From JAKZVK01 sp965248255 (GTDB lineage: Bacteria; Acidobacteriota; Terriglobia; Bryobacterales; UBA6623), in the NCBI GenBank assembly GCA_965248255.1, contig CBDFIW010000004.1, positions 2,976,001-3,040,000 on the forward strand: 64,000 nt of DNA. The letters run 5' to 3'. A model generated the notes under the pieces. That model made no database searches and was not told the origin of the DNA. It saw only the letters and a list, made by a program, of their open reading frames with translations. Below, one piece after another: positions 17,478 to 26,705 of this stretch; positions within the stretch are counted from its first letter, which is position 1, and the number at the start of each line of letters is the position of its first letter. The position numbers and the translations under genes are program-made.

Positions 17478-19136
17478 CTACTTGATCTTGAAGGTCGCCG
17501 TCGGCGTCAAAGTCTCGTTCCTCACGCTGTCGGCTACCCGCAAGCTGAGGCGGTACTCACCCGGATCCAACGTCTGCAGCGGCAACAACTTCTCTAAAAC
17601 CATCTGCTTGCCCGAAGCGCCGCGAATCTTGTCGATGTCTTCAGTGAAATCAAGCAATAGCTCGTCGGGTTCATCAAGCCGAGCCACTTGGTAGGTGATG
17701 GTGCCTTGCGGCAGGCGGGTCTCGTCGTTCTCGCCCAGGTTGTAGACCTGCAGATAGATCCCCAGCCTTTCGGCTTGCTTGAACTCCTCGGTGATCCGCG
17801 GCCTGACTTTCGAGCTGCCAATGACGAAGGCGCCCGTGCCGAGAGTCCGCATCGGGACGCGCTCAATGCGATCGGCCAGGATCAGAGAACTCGACGCCAA
17901 CTTTTCATCATCGAAGCGCGGCACTCGAAGAGCGGTCCGATAGGTCGCCATCGTCTCGCCCACGATGTCTTTGGTGACCACTTCCAAGCGATACATCCCA
18001 GGGCCCAACACGAGAGGCTTCTGGTAGATGGAGGATCTCTCGGACTCGTACGGCAGCCGCTCGGCGGTCGTGTCCACCGTTACGACGTCTTCAAAGACGG
18101 CGATGACCTTGCGGGTAACACTGGTGACACGACCGTAGATGTTGACGATCGCCTTGTGCCGGCCTTCCTCTTCCTTGAAGAGCAAGTCCTTGTTCGCTAG
18201 TTGGACCGTCACCCCGGTCAGCACGGCGTCGTTCGTGATGCGCGTGTATTGAACCTCGACACTAAACGGCAGCGTGTTGTACTCAATGGTCGAATCGACC
18301 ACGGCTTCGAGATCTTTGAACTTGATCTCGGGGGGCTTCTGGAGGGCCGCGTAGCGCTGCAGGCGCTCGAACTGGTTGTATCGCATGCTCGTGTGGCCAC
18401 CCGCAGGAGAGCCCATGCGGGTGCCATCGGTGCGCATGAAGCGGTCCCTCTTCTCGGACAGGCCCATCTGCTCGGCCATCGTCAAGCCCGCGCCCGGTAC
18501 GTGGAGCAGAGCATCCTTCTCCGACGGATCGAGCGTCATGCGGTATTCGCCCGTCATCGTGGGATCGACGAACTCGACCAGCACGTCCTGGCCCACGCCC
18601 TCGATCCAGCGGTAGCGCCAGATCTCGAACGGATAGGTTGAGGTCGTTCCACCCCCTTCTTCGTAAGGGCGCTGGTACATTCCGCCCGACGGATGAGACT
18701 CGATCTCATCGGGCGGCCCATGGGTGATGTAAATACGGCCGCGGTCCGTCTTCCAGCCCGGCCAGCCCGATTGATAGCGCTCGTTCGAGAAGGCGATGCG
18801 GCGGTAGTGCTCTTCTCGCATCTCGTTCTCCATCGTGTCCGGCGTGGGGTCGCGACGGAGCCAGAACTGCTCAATGAAATTCTCGCGTTCCTCGTCGGTC
18901 GCCAGACCGAGAAAAGCCCTCCTCTCCTCACCCGTGATGATGTAGAGGACGTCCTCCTTGAGCCACTTCTTGAAGGGCCCGCGAAGCTCCTCGCGCAGGC
19001 GCTTGAGACGCCTCTTCTCTTCTTTCTTGGAGAGCTTGCGGGGAGCCTGATTTTCCGCGGCCGGAACAGGCGACGCCGGGAAGACCAAGGCGAGACAAAG
19101 CAGGAGCGAACCGCGTAGAAGCACCTTCCGCATCAT
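17478..19136 (-). CDS. GWxTD domain exported protein
   Basis: About 552 residues, signal peptide (LLRGSLLLCLALVFPASPVPA), then a basic helix and the GWxTD-type domain at 55-190: LYIITGEERRAFLGLATDEERENFIEQFWLRRDPTPDT and GRIYITHGPPDEIES. The second half holds beta-rich repeats (FSVEVQYTRI, GMYRLEVVTKDI, GEYRLSLRVAD). The family is abundant in Acidobacteria; its function is unknown, and it is thought to act in the periplasm. AAGGAG lies 9 nt before ATG 19136; a GTG just before it is also possible. It leads a unit with the barrel and the small exported protein. Confidence 0.8.
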   Translation of the reverse strand: MMRKVLLRGSLLLCLALVFPASPVPAAENQAPRKLSKKEEKRRLKRLREELRGPFKKWLKEDVLYIITGEERRAFLGLATDEERENFIEQFWLRRDPTPDTMENEMREEHYRRIAFSNERYQSGWPGWKTDRGRIYITHGPPDEIESHPSGGMYQRPYEEGGGTTSTYPFEIWRYRWIEGVGQDVLVEFVDPTMTGEYRMTLDPSEKDALLHVPGAGLTMAEQMGLSEKRDRFMRTDGTRMGSPAGGHTSMRYNQFERLQRYAALQKPPEIKFKDLEAVVDSTIEYNTLPFSVEVQYTRITNDAVLTGVTVQLANKDLLFKEEEGRHKAIVNIYGRVTSVTRKVIAVFEDVVTVDTTAERLPYESERSSIYQKPLVLGPGMYRLEVVTKDIVGETMATYRTALRVPRFDDEKLASSSLILADRIERVPMRTLGTGAFVIGSSKVRPRITEEFKQAERLGIYLQVYNLGENDETRLPQGTITYQVARLDEPDELLLDFTEDIDKIRGASGKQMVLEKLLPLQTLDPGEYRLSLRVADSVRNETLTPTATFKIK

Positions 19137-19213
19137 CACCCTTGACTCCTTCCAGTAGACCTCTATCCTGCCGTTCGGACCACTGACGCTTGAACGACAC
19201 TATTCTAGCCTCA

Positions 19214-19243
19214 AGTCTAGGCGCTCGGATACCCGAACGTCAA
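19214..19243 (-). promoter_or_regulatory. Possible sigma-70 promoter for the GWxTD unit
   Basis: On the minus strand TTGACG, 18 nt, TAGACT, ending about 78 nt before the start codon. Eight or nine of twelve consensus bases; weak evidence. Confidence 0.3.
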
Positions 19244-19536
19244 GCAAATGATGGTATACAAATCACCCAAAAGCCCCAATCCCTCAACGGCATATACGAT
19301 CTACCCTGGCATAAGGTTTCGAGGCCGGACGGCGAGGTTTCCGGAGACGGCCCAGCGCTGGTCCGGTGAGCTTCACTCCTGCCCCGTATGAGAGGGGGCT
19401 GCTACCAAGATTCAGAGAGTATTCCTTCCAGAACTCGGATTCCGTTGCTGACGGAGCGGTGCCGGACGGCGGCAACGTCCTTGGGGCTCAAGTACTTAGG
19501 CCTCAGGCATTTAGAACCGGCCGCGACCCTTCGCTT

Positions 19537-19552
19537 TGGCATTGCGCGTGCT
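19537..19552 (+). promoter_or_regulatory. Sigma-54 promoter of the kinase/regulator pair
   Basis: TGGCATTGCGCGTGCT: GG-N10-GC with TGGCA at -24 and TGCT at -12, a good match to the sigma-54 consensus. It lies 70 nt before the GTG start of the histidine kinase. The pair's regulator is itself a sigma-54 activator, so positive autoregulation is likely. Confidence 0.6.
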
Positions 19553-19622
19553 ATAAAGAGATAACCGTCTTTCTCCAGGGGAGAAGTGTGCCTTTCCTGC
19601 GGGGCCAAGGCCGGATGCTCCA

Positions 19623-22535
19623 GTGAAACCGGACGTGACAAGCCGAATCGAGACAGCGCTGCTGGCGCTGGCGACTTTGGCCTGCGTTTTGACGGCTTTA
19701 GCGAACTTCGGCCAGAGGCGGAATATCGAGCGGCCGGACGATGGTGTCGTCTGGGCGGACGCCGCAGCCGGGGTTGTGGCCCTGCGAGTCGCGCCCGAGG
19801 GACCCGGAGAGCAGGCCGGCATCCTACCCGGGGACCTGCTGCGAGCGATCGACGCTCGCCGGGTCGACCGCGCCGAACAAGTCGGCCTGGTTTTGGAGGC
19901 CATCGGGGTTTGGCATGAGGCCGCTTACGGCCTGGACCGTGGAGGCATTCCCTTTGACGCCCGCGTGATCGTCGCGTCGGCGCGCTCCTTGGATCTGGTT
20001 TACACCTTCCTCTGGATCGTGGCACTGGCCTATTTGGGCGTCGGTCTGACCGTACTGACGAGGCATCGGCAGAACACGATGGCGCGGCACTTCTACGCCT
20101 TCACTCTGATGTCGTTTGTCCTCTACGCCTTCAGCTACACAGGTGAATTCGACGGCTTGGACCGCTTCGTCTACTGGGGGGATGTGTGGGCCACATTGCT
20201 CGCGCCGACGCTGTTCCTGCATTTCTGCCTCGTCTTCCCGGGAAGCTCGCAGGTGTCGCGCCTGCGCCGCTGGTCGGGAGCCGCGGCGTACCTGCCGATC
20301 GTCCCGTTGCTGGCGGCCTATCACCTAGCGGCGGCGGGTGTCCTTGAAACGGAACTGCCTTTGGCTGATCTCAGCTTTCTGCTCGACCGGCTCTCGTACG
20401 GCATGCTTGGGGCCTATTTCGTCCTGGGCGCGGTGATGCTCAACGTGACCGGCCGGCCGGCCGAGGACATCGTCCTTCGGCAACAGAGGCGCTGGCTGGC
20501 TACGGGGGCCTTGTGGGGCGTACTGCCGTTCGCACTGTTCTATCTGATCCCCTTTGTGAGCGGACAGGTCCCGGGCCCCAACCAAGGCCTGTCGGTCTTC
20601 TCACTGGTGCTGATTCCCTTGGCCTTCGCCTACGCCATCGCCAAGCACCGTCTGATGGACGTCGAGTTGACCGTTCGCCGCGGAACGGCGTACGCGATGG
20701 CGACGGCGGGAACGCTGGCGCTTTTCTACGGCGTCGGTTTCGGGCTAGGGGCGGCCTTCGGCCTTCGATTAGATGAGTTTGGTCCTGCGGTCTGGGTCGT
20801 GTCGCTGGTGGCAGGCGCGCTGGCCTTTCAGCCGCTGCGCCGTCACATCCAGGCTGTTCTCGACCGGCGCTTCTATCGCGAGAAGTACGACTACCGCCGC
20901 ACGTTGGTCGAGTTCACCGCCGATCTCAGCACCGAGACGGACCTCCACCGCATGCTGTCGGCGGCCACCAGCCGGTTGGCCGAAACGCTCGGGCTGGCTC
21001 GCGTTGCCGTCTTCCTGCGTGACGAGGCGCCAGACGAGGAACAAGCCGCGAGCTTCCGGTTGGTTTGCGGTGTCGGGCTCGAGGATCGCGACGGCGGGCT
21101 GATCGGCCCCGAAGCCGTGCTCGACCTCGCATTCCTAGCCGCGCCGCAGCCGCCGGCCGACGCTCGAAAGCCTTACCTTTACGTCGAGAACCCGCGCGGC
21201 CAGAGCGCCCCCCGGACCGTCGCCGACCTCGACCTCAACTACTACGTCCCTTGCCGCGTACAGGGCCGCACGATCGCCTACCTCGGTCTGGGGCGGACCG
21301 AGAGCGGCGACTATCTATCAAGTGATGATCTCAGTTTGGTGCGGACCGTCTCGGGCTCCTTCGCTATTGCGCTCGAGAACGTCCGTCTGCACGCCTCGCT
21401 CGAACACAAGGCGCACGAGTACGAGCGGCTCAAGGATTACAAGGAGAACATTGTTGAGTCGCTGAGCGTGGGCATTGCCGCCGTCGGCCTCGACGATCGC
21501 GTGGAAAGCTGGAACACGCAGCTCGAGCTGATGTTCGGAATTCCACGGCACGAGGCCGTGGGACGTCGGATCGGCGAACTTCTGCCGCTGTCTCTGGCCA
21601 CAGAGCTGGAGCGCGTGGTCGGCGAGTCGGGCATCCATAACATCTACAAGTTCCGCGTTTCCGCTGCTGACTTCCCGGCCGAGTTTCAGCCCTCCGACAC
21701 AAATGGGGCCGGTCAAGACGAGCAGGAGCGTGTCCTCAACGTCATCGTGACACCGCTGGTCGCCAAGAACTTCGACCGCATCGGGCGCCTGATCATCTTC
21801 GACGATGTGACCGAGCGCATCCAGTTGGAAGAGCAACTCGTTCAGGCCGACAAGCTCAGCTCGATCGGCTTGCTGGCCGCGGGCGTCGCGCACGAGGTCA
21901 ACACGCCACTGGCCGTGATTTCGAGCTACGCGCAGATGCTCGCGCGGCAGGTTTCCGAAGAGCCCGGCCACGCCAAGATCCTCGACAAGATCACCGCACA
22001 GACGTTCCGCGCCAGCGAGATTGTCAACTCGCTACTTAACTTCTCGCGCACCTCGACGCGCGAGTTCGACCGGGTTGACCTCCCCAAGGCGATTCGAGAC
22101 ACACTGGACCTGGTCGAGCCGCAGCTACGCCACGCCAAGGTCGAAGTCGAGACGGATCTGGACCCCGCTGCTTCACGAGTTCTGGGCAGCGCGGGCAAGC
22201 TGCAACAGGTCTTCCTCAATCTGTTCCTCAACGCGCGTGACGCGATGCCCGAGGGCGGCCGTTTGCGCGTTCGCACCCACGCCTCCGCGGACGGTCCGTC
22301 GGCGCACATCACAGTCAGCGACACCGGCGCCGGCATGAGCGCGCAGCAAGCGAAACAGGTCTTTGATCCCTTCTTCACGACCAAGGCCCCCCAGCGCGGA
22401 ACCGGCCTCGGCTTAGCGGTCTGCTACGGCATCATTCAGGAGCATTCCGGTACCATTACGGTAGAGAGTTCGCCCGGCGAGGGATCGTCCTTCCACATCG
22501 AAATCCCGCTGGCTCGAAAACCCGTACATGCTTAG
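19623..22535 (+). CDS. Membrane sensor histidine kinase with periplasmic-type PDZ, GAF and PAS domains
   Basis: 970 residues. After a first membrane helix comes a PDZ domain (about 38-110: GVVALRVAPEGPGEQAGILPGDLLRAID), then about seven membrane helices (120-365), a GAF domain (about 420-590, FTADLSTETDLHRMLSAATSRL), a PAS domain (about 610-720, NIVESLSVGIAAVGLDDRVESWN), HisKA with phospho-acceptor His757 in GVAHEVNTPL, and an HATPase domain with DTGAGM and GTGLGLAVCYGI. Cognate regulator 22722-24197 follows after 186 nt. The start is GTG with only a weak GGAT upstream. The layout recalls NtrB/PilS-type kinases. PDZ could sense misfolded envelope proteins; that is inference. Confidence 0.85.
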   Translation: MKPDVTSRIETALLALATLACVLTALANFGQRRNIERPDDGVVWADAAAGVVALRVAPEGPGEQAGILPGDLLRAIDARRVDRAEQVGLVLEAIGVWHEAAYGLDRGGIPFDARVIVASARSLDLVYTFLWIVALAYLGVGLTVLTRHRQNTMARHFYAFTLMSFVLYAFSYTGEFDGLDRFVYWGDVWATLLAPTLFLHFCLVFPGSSQVSRLRRWSGAAAYLPIVPLLAAYHLAAAGVLETELPLADLSFLLDRLSYGMLGAYFVLGAVMLNVTGRPAEDIVLRQQRRWLATGALWGVLPFALFYLIPFVSGQVPGPNQGLSVFSLVLIPLAFAYAIAKHRLMDVELTVRRGTAYAMATAGTLALFYGVGFGLGAAFGLRLDEFGPAVWVVSLVAGALAFQPLRRHIQAVLDRRFYREKYDYRRTLVEFTADLSTETDLHRMLSAATSRLAETLGLARVAVFLRDEAPDEEQAASFRLVCGVGLEDRDGGLIGPEAVLDLAFLAAPQPPADARKPYLYVENPRGQSAPRTVADLDLNYYVPCRVQGRTIAYLGLGRTESGDYLSSDDLSLVRTVSGSFAIALENVRLHASLEHKAHEYERLKDYKENIVESLSVGIAAVGLDDRVESWNTQLELMFGIPRHEAVGRRIGELLPLSLATELERVVGESGIHNIYKFRVSAADFPAEFQPSDTNGAGQDEQERVLNVIVTPLVAKNFDRIGRLIIFDDVTERIQLEEQLVQADKLSSIGLLAAGVAHEVNTPLAVISSYAQMLARQVSEEPGHAKILDKITAQTFRASEIVNSLLNFSRTSTREFDRVDLPKAIRDTLDLVEPQLRHAKVEVETDLDPAASRVLGSAGKLQQVFLNLFLNARDAMPEGGRLRVRTHASADGPSAHITVSDTGAGMSAQQAKQVFDPFFTTKAPQRGTGLGLAVCYGIIQEHSGTITVESSPGEGSSFHIEIPLARKPVHA

Positions 22536-22721
22536 TCTGCGTTTCTCACCGCGTGGCGAGGCGAAGTGTGTGAGAAGGCCGCCAGGGCGAGGCGCGAGCC
22601 GCTTGGCGCCCCTGGCTTCTTGGGGATCTGGGTGTACTTGACGGTACCGGGAGCACGGTAAGCAAGCGTAACGAATGTCATGGCGGTCTTATCGCGTGCT
22701 TCGACCGTCAGGTGGTGAGAA

Positions 22722-24197
22722 ATGCAGGCCGACTCTCCATCCGAGGAGACCTCCAAGGGCAAGATCCTCATCGTAGACGACGAGGAAGCGATTCGGGATA
22801 GTCTCGAAACGCTGCTCCATCTCGAAGGCTACGAGGTAGCCACCGCCCCGGACGCTCGCTCGGGGCTCGCCTGTCTCCGCGGTGAACCGCACGACCTGGT
22901 TCTGCTCGACCTCATGCTGCCCGACCGCAGCGGCCTCGATGTCGTCGAGGAGATCCGCAAGAGCGACAGCGGAACGCCCATCGTCGTCCTCACCGCCTAC
23001 GGATCGGTCGAAAACGCCGTCTCCGCGATCAAGCTCGGCGCCAACGACTTCCAGACGAAACCCTGGAACAACGACAAGCTGCTCATCGAGATCGACCGCA
23101 CGATCAAGCAGCACCGCCTCGAAGAGGAGAACGCCCGCCTGCGCGACGAGCTTCGCCGCCGCTACAGCTTTGCGAGCCTGATCGGCAAGAGCGACGTCAT
23201 GCAGCGTGTCTTCGAGCTGGTAGCGCAGGTGGCCAAGAGCCGCTCGACGGTGCTCATCCGCGGCGATAGCGGCACCGGCAAGGAGTTGATCGCGCGCGCG
23301 ATCCACGCCCACTCGCCGCGCGTCGCGAAGTCATTCGTGGCGGTCAACACGGGCTCGATCCCCATCGACCTGCTCGAGTCCCGGCTGTTCGGCCACGTGC
23401 GCGGCGCCTTCACCGGCGCCACGCAGACGCAGAAGGGCTGCTTCGATCAGGCCCATAGCGGCACGATTTTTCTCGACGAGGTCGGCACGCTGGGACTCGA
23501 GACCCAAGCCAAGCTCCTGCGCGTGATTCAGGAGCGCGAGTTCATGCCGGTAGGTGCCACCGAGACCGTCAAAGTGGACGTCCGGATCGTCGCCGCCACC
23601 AACGTCGACTTAGAGAAATGGGTCGCGAAAGACGAGTTTCGCGAGGACCTCTACTATCGGTTGAACGTGATCCAGATCGACCTGCCGCCTCTCAGGGACC
23701 GCCGTGAAGACATCCCGTTGTTGATCGAGCACTTCTTCACCAAGTACTGCCGGGAAAACGATTGCTTTCTCGATGAACGGAAGCAGTCGCTGCTGCATTT
23801 CACGCCCGACGCCTTGCAGATCTGCCTGGATCATCCCTGGCCGGGCAATGTTCGGGAGCTGGAGAACGTCGTCGAGCGCGCCGTCGTACTAGCGACCGGC
23901 CCCGAGGTGCCAGTGGACAAGTTGCCCGGGGCATTACTTGCCTCGAACGGCGTTCATCGGCCGAAGGTCCCGACAAACTTCAAGCCCGCCGCCGGAGCCA
24001 GCCTGCCCGAAATCATGGAGGAATTCGAGCGCCGGCTGATTACCGAAGAGCTCGAGAAGTGCGGCTGGAACCAAACCGAGTGCGCCAAGACCCTACGCGT
24101 GGCGCTGTCGACGCTGAATCAGAAGATCCAACGACTGAATATCGACATCAGAAAGAAGCGTGGCCACAGTCACGAGGAAGCATCGGGATCGGCTTGA
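22722..24197 (+). CDS. NtrC-family sigma-54 response regulator
   Basis: 491 residues. Receiver domain 8-130: KILIVDDEEAIRDSL, phospho-acceptor Asp63 in LVLLDLMLPD, switch VVLTAYGS and conserved Lys in FQTKPW. AAA+ domain 155-395 with Walker A GDSGTGKE near 181, sigma-54 loop GAFTGA near 228, FLDEVGTL and VRIVAATN. Fis-type helix-turn-helix at the C terminus (CGWNQTECAKTLRVALSTLNQKIQRL). Activates sigma-54 promoters when phosphorylated by the upstream kinase; targets unknown, but the pair's own promoter is a candidate. Confidence 0.92.
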   Translation: MQADSPSEETSKGKILIVDDEEAIRDSLETLLHLEGYEVATAPDARSGLACLRGEPHDLVLLDLMLPDRSGLDVVEEIRKSDSGTPIVVLTAYGSVENAVSAIKLGANDFQTKPWNNDKLLIEIDRTIKQHRLEEENARLRDELRRRYSFASLIGKSDVMQRVFELVAQVAKSRSTVLIRGDSGTGKELIARAIHAHSPRVAKSFVAVNTGSIPIDLLESRLFGHVRGAFTGATQTQKGCFDQAHSGTIFLDEVGTLGLETQAKLLRVIQEREFMPVGATETVKVDVRIVAATNVDLEKWVAKDEFREDLYYRLNVIQIDLPPLRDRREDIPLLIEHFFTKYCRENDCFLDERKQSLLHFTPDALQICLDHPWPGNVRELENVVERAVVLATGPEVPVDKLPGALLASNGVHRPKVPTNFKPAAGASLPEIMEEFERRLITEELEKCGWNQTECAKTLRVALSTLNQKIQRLNIDIRKKRGHSHEEASGSA

Positions 24198-24690
24198 GGT
24201 CCGCCCCGCATCGACATCGAGTTGGCCCCGTTCCAGACTGTCGAATGCCCGGTTGAGCCTGGACTTGATCCAGGCTATCTGAGCTTGGTGGCCCTGGGGG
24301 TCAGGTGGCCATCGAGCTTGATCTTGGAGTTTCTTGCAGAGTGGGGTGTCGGCTCCTCTTCGCGGGGCGGCGCAGCCGGTACGACTTGCAACTCTGCATT
24401 CAGGGTTAAGATTGAGCCGGGCTGCAGCGTTACAGATCGCACCTGGAGTGGACCCCTGTGGCGAGGCCAAGAAAGTAGGGACGGGTCGCGGTTGACTGAA
24501 AAAGGATAGCAAATCCAGCCCAATGGGGGCATGATCAACTCATCCGGGGAGGCGGAGGCGGGCTCTGCTGGAGAGCAACCCACCAAGGAATACCCGGCCG
24601 CAGACTCATCGCAACGATGAGGGCGGGGTGCTCGCCTACTGAGGCCGCATCCCGCCTTGTGCTGCGCCATCGGATCGATAGATCTGCTCA
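24198..24690. other. About 490 bp without a recognisable gene
   Basis: Lies between the response regulator and the IS3 element. Only short unlikely frames are present and no RNA gene was recognised. The last part may be flank or decayed end of the IS3 element. Confidence 0.45.
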
Positions 24691-24704
24691 TGCCTTAAGA
24701 AAAC

Positions 24705-25535
24705 TCAGGCGGCGTTAGCCGCCTCTTCCCACAGCCGCTCATACTCTTGCGGCGGCCGATAGCCCAGCGCCGAATGCAATCGCGTACGATTGTATTCCCG
24801 CTCAATATAAGCGCCGATCTCGGCCTGCGCCTGGGCCAAACTTTCATACTCGCTGCAGTCGACTTCCTCGCTTTTCAAAGTCTTGAAAAAGCTTTCCACG
24901 TACGCGTTGTCCTGCGGGCAGCCCTTGCGGCTCATCGATATCCTCGCGCCCGCTTGCCGCAGGGTGGCTACATAAGCTTCCGCGGCGTACTGCGAACCTT
25001 GATCGGAATGATGAATCCAGCCCGGCGCCGGACGCCGGCTGCTCAACGCTTGTTGCAGCGCCGCCAGCGGCAATTCGGTTTTCAGGTTCGGACCCACGGC
25101 CCAGCCCACCACGCGCCGCGAATACACGTCCAACACCACCGCCACATAGACGAAGTGGTTTCCCAATCGTACGTAGCTGAGATCGGAGCCCCACAGTTTG
25201 TTGGGACCCGTGGGTTGGAAATCGCGCGTCAGGTTTTCATAACGCCGCAGCGAGTGCTTCGAATCGGTCGTTCGCGGAACGGTGCGGCGACGTCGCCGCA
25301 AGAGCTTCTCTTCGCGCATCACCCGTTGCACGCGCTTGCGATTGACCAGCAGCTTTTGACGGCGCAGCTGTTGGGTCGTCCGCCGGGTGCCGTAGGCCGG
25401 ATGGTCCAAGGCGGCGTGGACAATGGCCTGCCGCAGTTCCCCGACCTGCTCGCTGTCGGGTTTGGCCTGGCGGTAGAGGCTGGCTCGCGCCAGTCCGCTC
25501 AAGCGGCACAAATCGCGCGTGCTCAGCGTGCTCAT
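24705..25535 (-). CDS. IS3 transposase OrfB
   Basis: 276 residues. N-terminal HTH_21-type segment (HPAYGTRRTTQQLRRQKLLVNRKRVQRVMRE) then an rve integrase core: first Asp in KLWGSDLSYVRL, second Asp in WIHHSDQGSQYAA, Glu in DNAYVESFFKTLKSEE. Normally made as an OrfAB fusion by -1 frameshifting. Its ATG overlaps the orfA stop (ATGA). Appears intact. Confidence 0.88.
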   Translation of the reverse strand: MSTLSTRDLCRLSGLARASLYRQAKPDSEQVGELRQAIVHAALDHPAYGTRRTTQQLRRQKLLVNRKRVQRVMREEKLLRRRRRTVPRTTDSKHSLRRYENLTRDFQPTGPNKLWGSDLSYVRLGNHFVYVAVVLDVYSRRVVGWAVGPNLKTELPLAALQQALSSRRPAPGWIHHSDQGSQYAAEAYVATLRQAGARISMSRKGCPQDNAYVESFFKTLKSEEVDCSEYESLAQAQAEIGAYIEREYNRTRLHSALGYRPPQEYERLWEEAANAA

Positions 25536-25917
25536 GTTGCCTTGCCGCCTTGCGGCCCGTACCTCCTCAGCGACGCGCCGGTTCCACTGACGATGCTCGG
25601 CCGGCGCAGATCCTCGACACGCCGCAAGGCTGCGGACAAAAAATCAATCTCCATGGCCTGGCGGCCGACTTTGCGTTCCAGCTCCGCGAGGCGGGCCTGG
25701 GCTTCGTGGCCGGGCTCGACACGGGCGCTGCCGCCGGGACGCGCCCCGCGCCGGGAAAGGCTTCCTCGACGCCGTAGCGCTCGACTTGTGCCAGCCAGTC
25801 GTAGAGCTTTTCGCGCTTCACCTCCAGCTCGCGCGCGAGAGCCGAGCCGGACTCGCCGGCTTCGAGCCGCCGGACGGCCGCCAGCTTGAACTCCTTCGTG
25901 AATCGTCTTCGAGACAA
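25532..25917 (-). pseudogene. IS3 OrfA with an indel near 25740
   Basis: Starts at TTG 25917 with AAGGAGG 5 nt upstream: SRRRFTKEFKLAAVRRLEAG is a typical IS3 OrfA helix-turn-helix. After residue about 58 (EEAFPGAG) the expected leucine-zipper sequence ARLAELERKVGRQAMEIDFL continues in another frame and ends at the TGA that overlaps orfB. One indel near 25738-25746 restores a 127-residue protein. This could be decay or a base-calling error in a GC-rich run. Confidence 0.65.
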
Positions 25918-26043
25918 TCGAACCTCCTTACCGTTCCCTGGTTCATTGTCCCTTCTCTACTGGTCTCGCTTTTCGGGTCCATTCCAGTTACAATCACTGC
26001 TAGTTTACCGGGCAAACAGAGGTTATTCAATCCGTACAAAACC

Positions 26044-26517
26044 TTATTGCCCATACCGGGAGTGGCTCTCAGTCGCTGGGAGTTCTTGCGACGGAGGGCC
26101 AATCTCAACCCGGATCTCCCGGTTCTCCCCATCCAAGTGTTTCAGGTGGATCAGTAGAGGATGGTGCGGCAGTTGCCGGGCGAACTTCTCGCCCCATTCG
26201 ATCAGTACGATCGCGACCTCGTCCCACAGATCGTCAAGCCCCAGGGTTTCCAACTCGGGGACACGGTCGAGCCGATACAGGTCGATGTGGTAGACCTTCG
26301 GCGGGCCCTCGTATTCGTGAATGAGCGAAAACGTGGGACTGAGCACGTCCTCTATCGGGGCAACGCCCAGCCCTGCGATCAGTCCCTTTGTGAGAGTGGT
26401 CTTGCCCGTACCCAACTCGCCCGTCAGCAACACCCACTGCGGGGGCCGCAGGTCGGCGGCGAGGCGCTTGCCGAGGTCGATGGTTTCTTGCTCGGAGTGG
26501 GTGTGGTAGACAGGCAT
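26044..26517 (-). CDS. tsaE: tRNA N6-threonylcarbamoyladenosine synthesis ATPase TsaE
   Basis: 157 residues. Walker A GELGTGKTTLTKGL near 32-45, SPTFSLIHEY, and HIDLYRLD with LIEWGEKF, all family motifs. TsaE is the ATPase of the TsaBDE complex that makes t6A37 in tRNAs decoding ANN codons. Start MPVYHTHSEQET is placed at 26517 by comparison with family N termini. No tsaB or tsaD is in the window. Confidence 0.9.
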   Translation of the reverse strand: MPVYHTHSEQETIDLGKRLAADLRPPQWVLLTGELGTGKTTLTKGLIAGLGVAPIEDVLSPTFSLIHEYEGPPKVYHIDLYRLDRVPELETLGLDDLWDEVAIVLIEWGEKFARQLPHHPLLIHLKHLDGENREIRVEIGPPSQELPATESHSRYGQ

Positions 26518-26705
26518 CAGGCGCAGATCAATAACGAAGGGGGTCGGCAAGGCTCCTTCACCCTACCGATCTGTCGTGAAAACCGCGGTCGCAGCTAGGG
26601 AAGGCCCACATCCAGGCCATTCGGCCACGCGGGCGGAACATGTCGCACCCCTACATTTCCCCCGCCCCCTTCTGTCCCTACATCTCCTTCATCTGATCCA
26701 GGATC

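Larger units (their letters stand above)
24691..25990 (-). mobile_element. IS3-family insertion sequence (ends approximate)
   Basis: About 1.3 kb with the two overlapping genes orfA and orfB that define the family. Possible imperfect terminal repeats exist around 24681-24705 and 25965-25995 (shared elements CTG, ATG, CC, AAAA), but I could not fix the ends or find a target duplication. It lies between the kinase/regulator pair and tsaE and interrupts no recognisable gene. Confidence 0.7.

Noticed and set aside
24660..25996. Exact ends and target duplication of the IS3 element
   Set aside because: Candidate terminal repeats match too weakly, and no 3-4 bp duplication could be fixed. Only approximate limits are given.
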